A stretch of DNA of 24,513 bases from an uncultured Candidatus Altimarinota bacterium (GTDB taxonomy: Bacteria; Patescibacteriota; Gracilibacteria; BD1-5; UBA2023), in the NCBI GenBank assembly GCA_938036655.1, contig CALHQS010000006.1, positions 1-24,513 of the forward strand, read 5' to 3'. A model generated the notes under the pieces. That model was not told the origin of the DNA and searched no databases. It saw nothing but the letters and a program-made list of their open reading frames with translations. Positions within the stretch are counted from its first letter, which is position 1, and each line of letters opens with the position of its first letter. Position numbers and translations under genes: made by a program. This document shows, one piece after another, positions 24,429-24,513 of this stretch.

Positions 24429-24513
24429 ATGAAATACACTACCGCTGCCGCACTCTTTCAAAACGGCTCTCTCATTAAGCAGTCCAATACAAATAAATGG
24501 ATTGTGGAAAATA
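24429..24513 (+). CDS. Start of a further gene, cut by the right edge
   Basis: ATG 24429, open for 28 codons to the window end: MKYTTAAALFQNGSLIKQSN and on to Trp-Ile-Val-Glu-Asn. It begins 2 bases after the preceding stop and has no TGA codon so far. Nothing can be said about its family, but the tight spacing makes a co-transcribed tail or lysis gene likely. Confidence 0.6.
   Translation, partial: MKYTTAAALFQNGSLIKQSNTNKWIVEN

Noticed and set aside
1..24513. CRISPR array, insertion sequence or attachment site
   Set aside because: No regular spaced repeats, transposase, terminal inverted repeats, integrase or tRNA-linked duplication seen.

Overview
This window looks like the structural half of a tailed-phage (siphovirus-type) genome or prophage whose host reads UGA as glycine (genetic code 25, the code of Absconditabacteria/SR1 and Gracilibacteria). 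Under the standard code almost every long gene is broken by TGA. With TGA read as Gly the pieces join into full-length recognisable proteins that end only on TAA or TAG, and Gly lands at conserved positions: after the Walker A motif of the large terminase, beside the active site of a VRR-NUC nuclease, in the Asp-Lys-Lys-Gly-Glu motif of a Rha-type regulator, and in a six-Gly run in the tape measure protein. Trp is written TGG in the same genes. All gene ends below use code 25. The DNA is AT-rich, and almost no gene has a Shine-Dalgarno sequence.

Layout. 1-1437: the end of an unknown gene, a membrane/coiled-coil protein and a VRR-NUC nuclease. 1454-3664: an accessory region with two back-to-back promoters. 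Leftward is one small gene with a strong Shine-Dalgarno site and a structured leader; rightward is a closed unit of a 321-aa unknown protein, a four-helix membrane protein and a 76-aa protein, ended by a terminator. 3709-7619: the terminase region. Small and large subunits are separated by about 2 kb holding a 69-aa protein, a DUF2335 membrane protein, a probable pseudoknotted RNA and a Rha-type regulator. 7545-7900: a basic protein whose frame needs one extra base in an A tract. 7942-13501: portal, protease-scaffold fusion, HK97-type major capsid protein and head-tail connector genes. 13606-14199: major tail protein. 14223-15312: a leftward island with a BrnT-like toxin, its likely antitoxin and a small membrane protein. 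15417-24513: tail assembly chaperone, 1356-aa tape measure, distal tail protein, hub-like protein, a 591-aa tail-tip/fibre candidate and two further genes.

Control. Five copies of one rigid 30-bp element (invariant core ATCCATAACCC, ending in a TATAAT-like box) stand before portal, protease-scaffold, major tail protein, tail chaperone and tail-tip genes. They look like a phage-specific late promoter family. Accessory units instead have ordinary-looking TTGACT or related -35 boxes with 16-bp spacing. Intrinsic terminators separate the modules.

The Rha-type regulator, toxin-antitoxin pair and accessory cassettes suggest a temperate phage, but no integrase, attachment site, lysis gene or tRNA is visible. 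The best candidates for undescribed biology are the repeated late promoter, the pseudoknotted RNA before rha, the three-gene cassette at 1882-3664 and the frameshifted, terminator-containing gene after terL.
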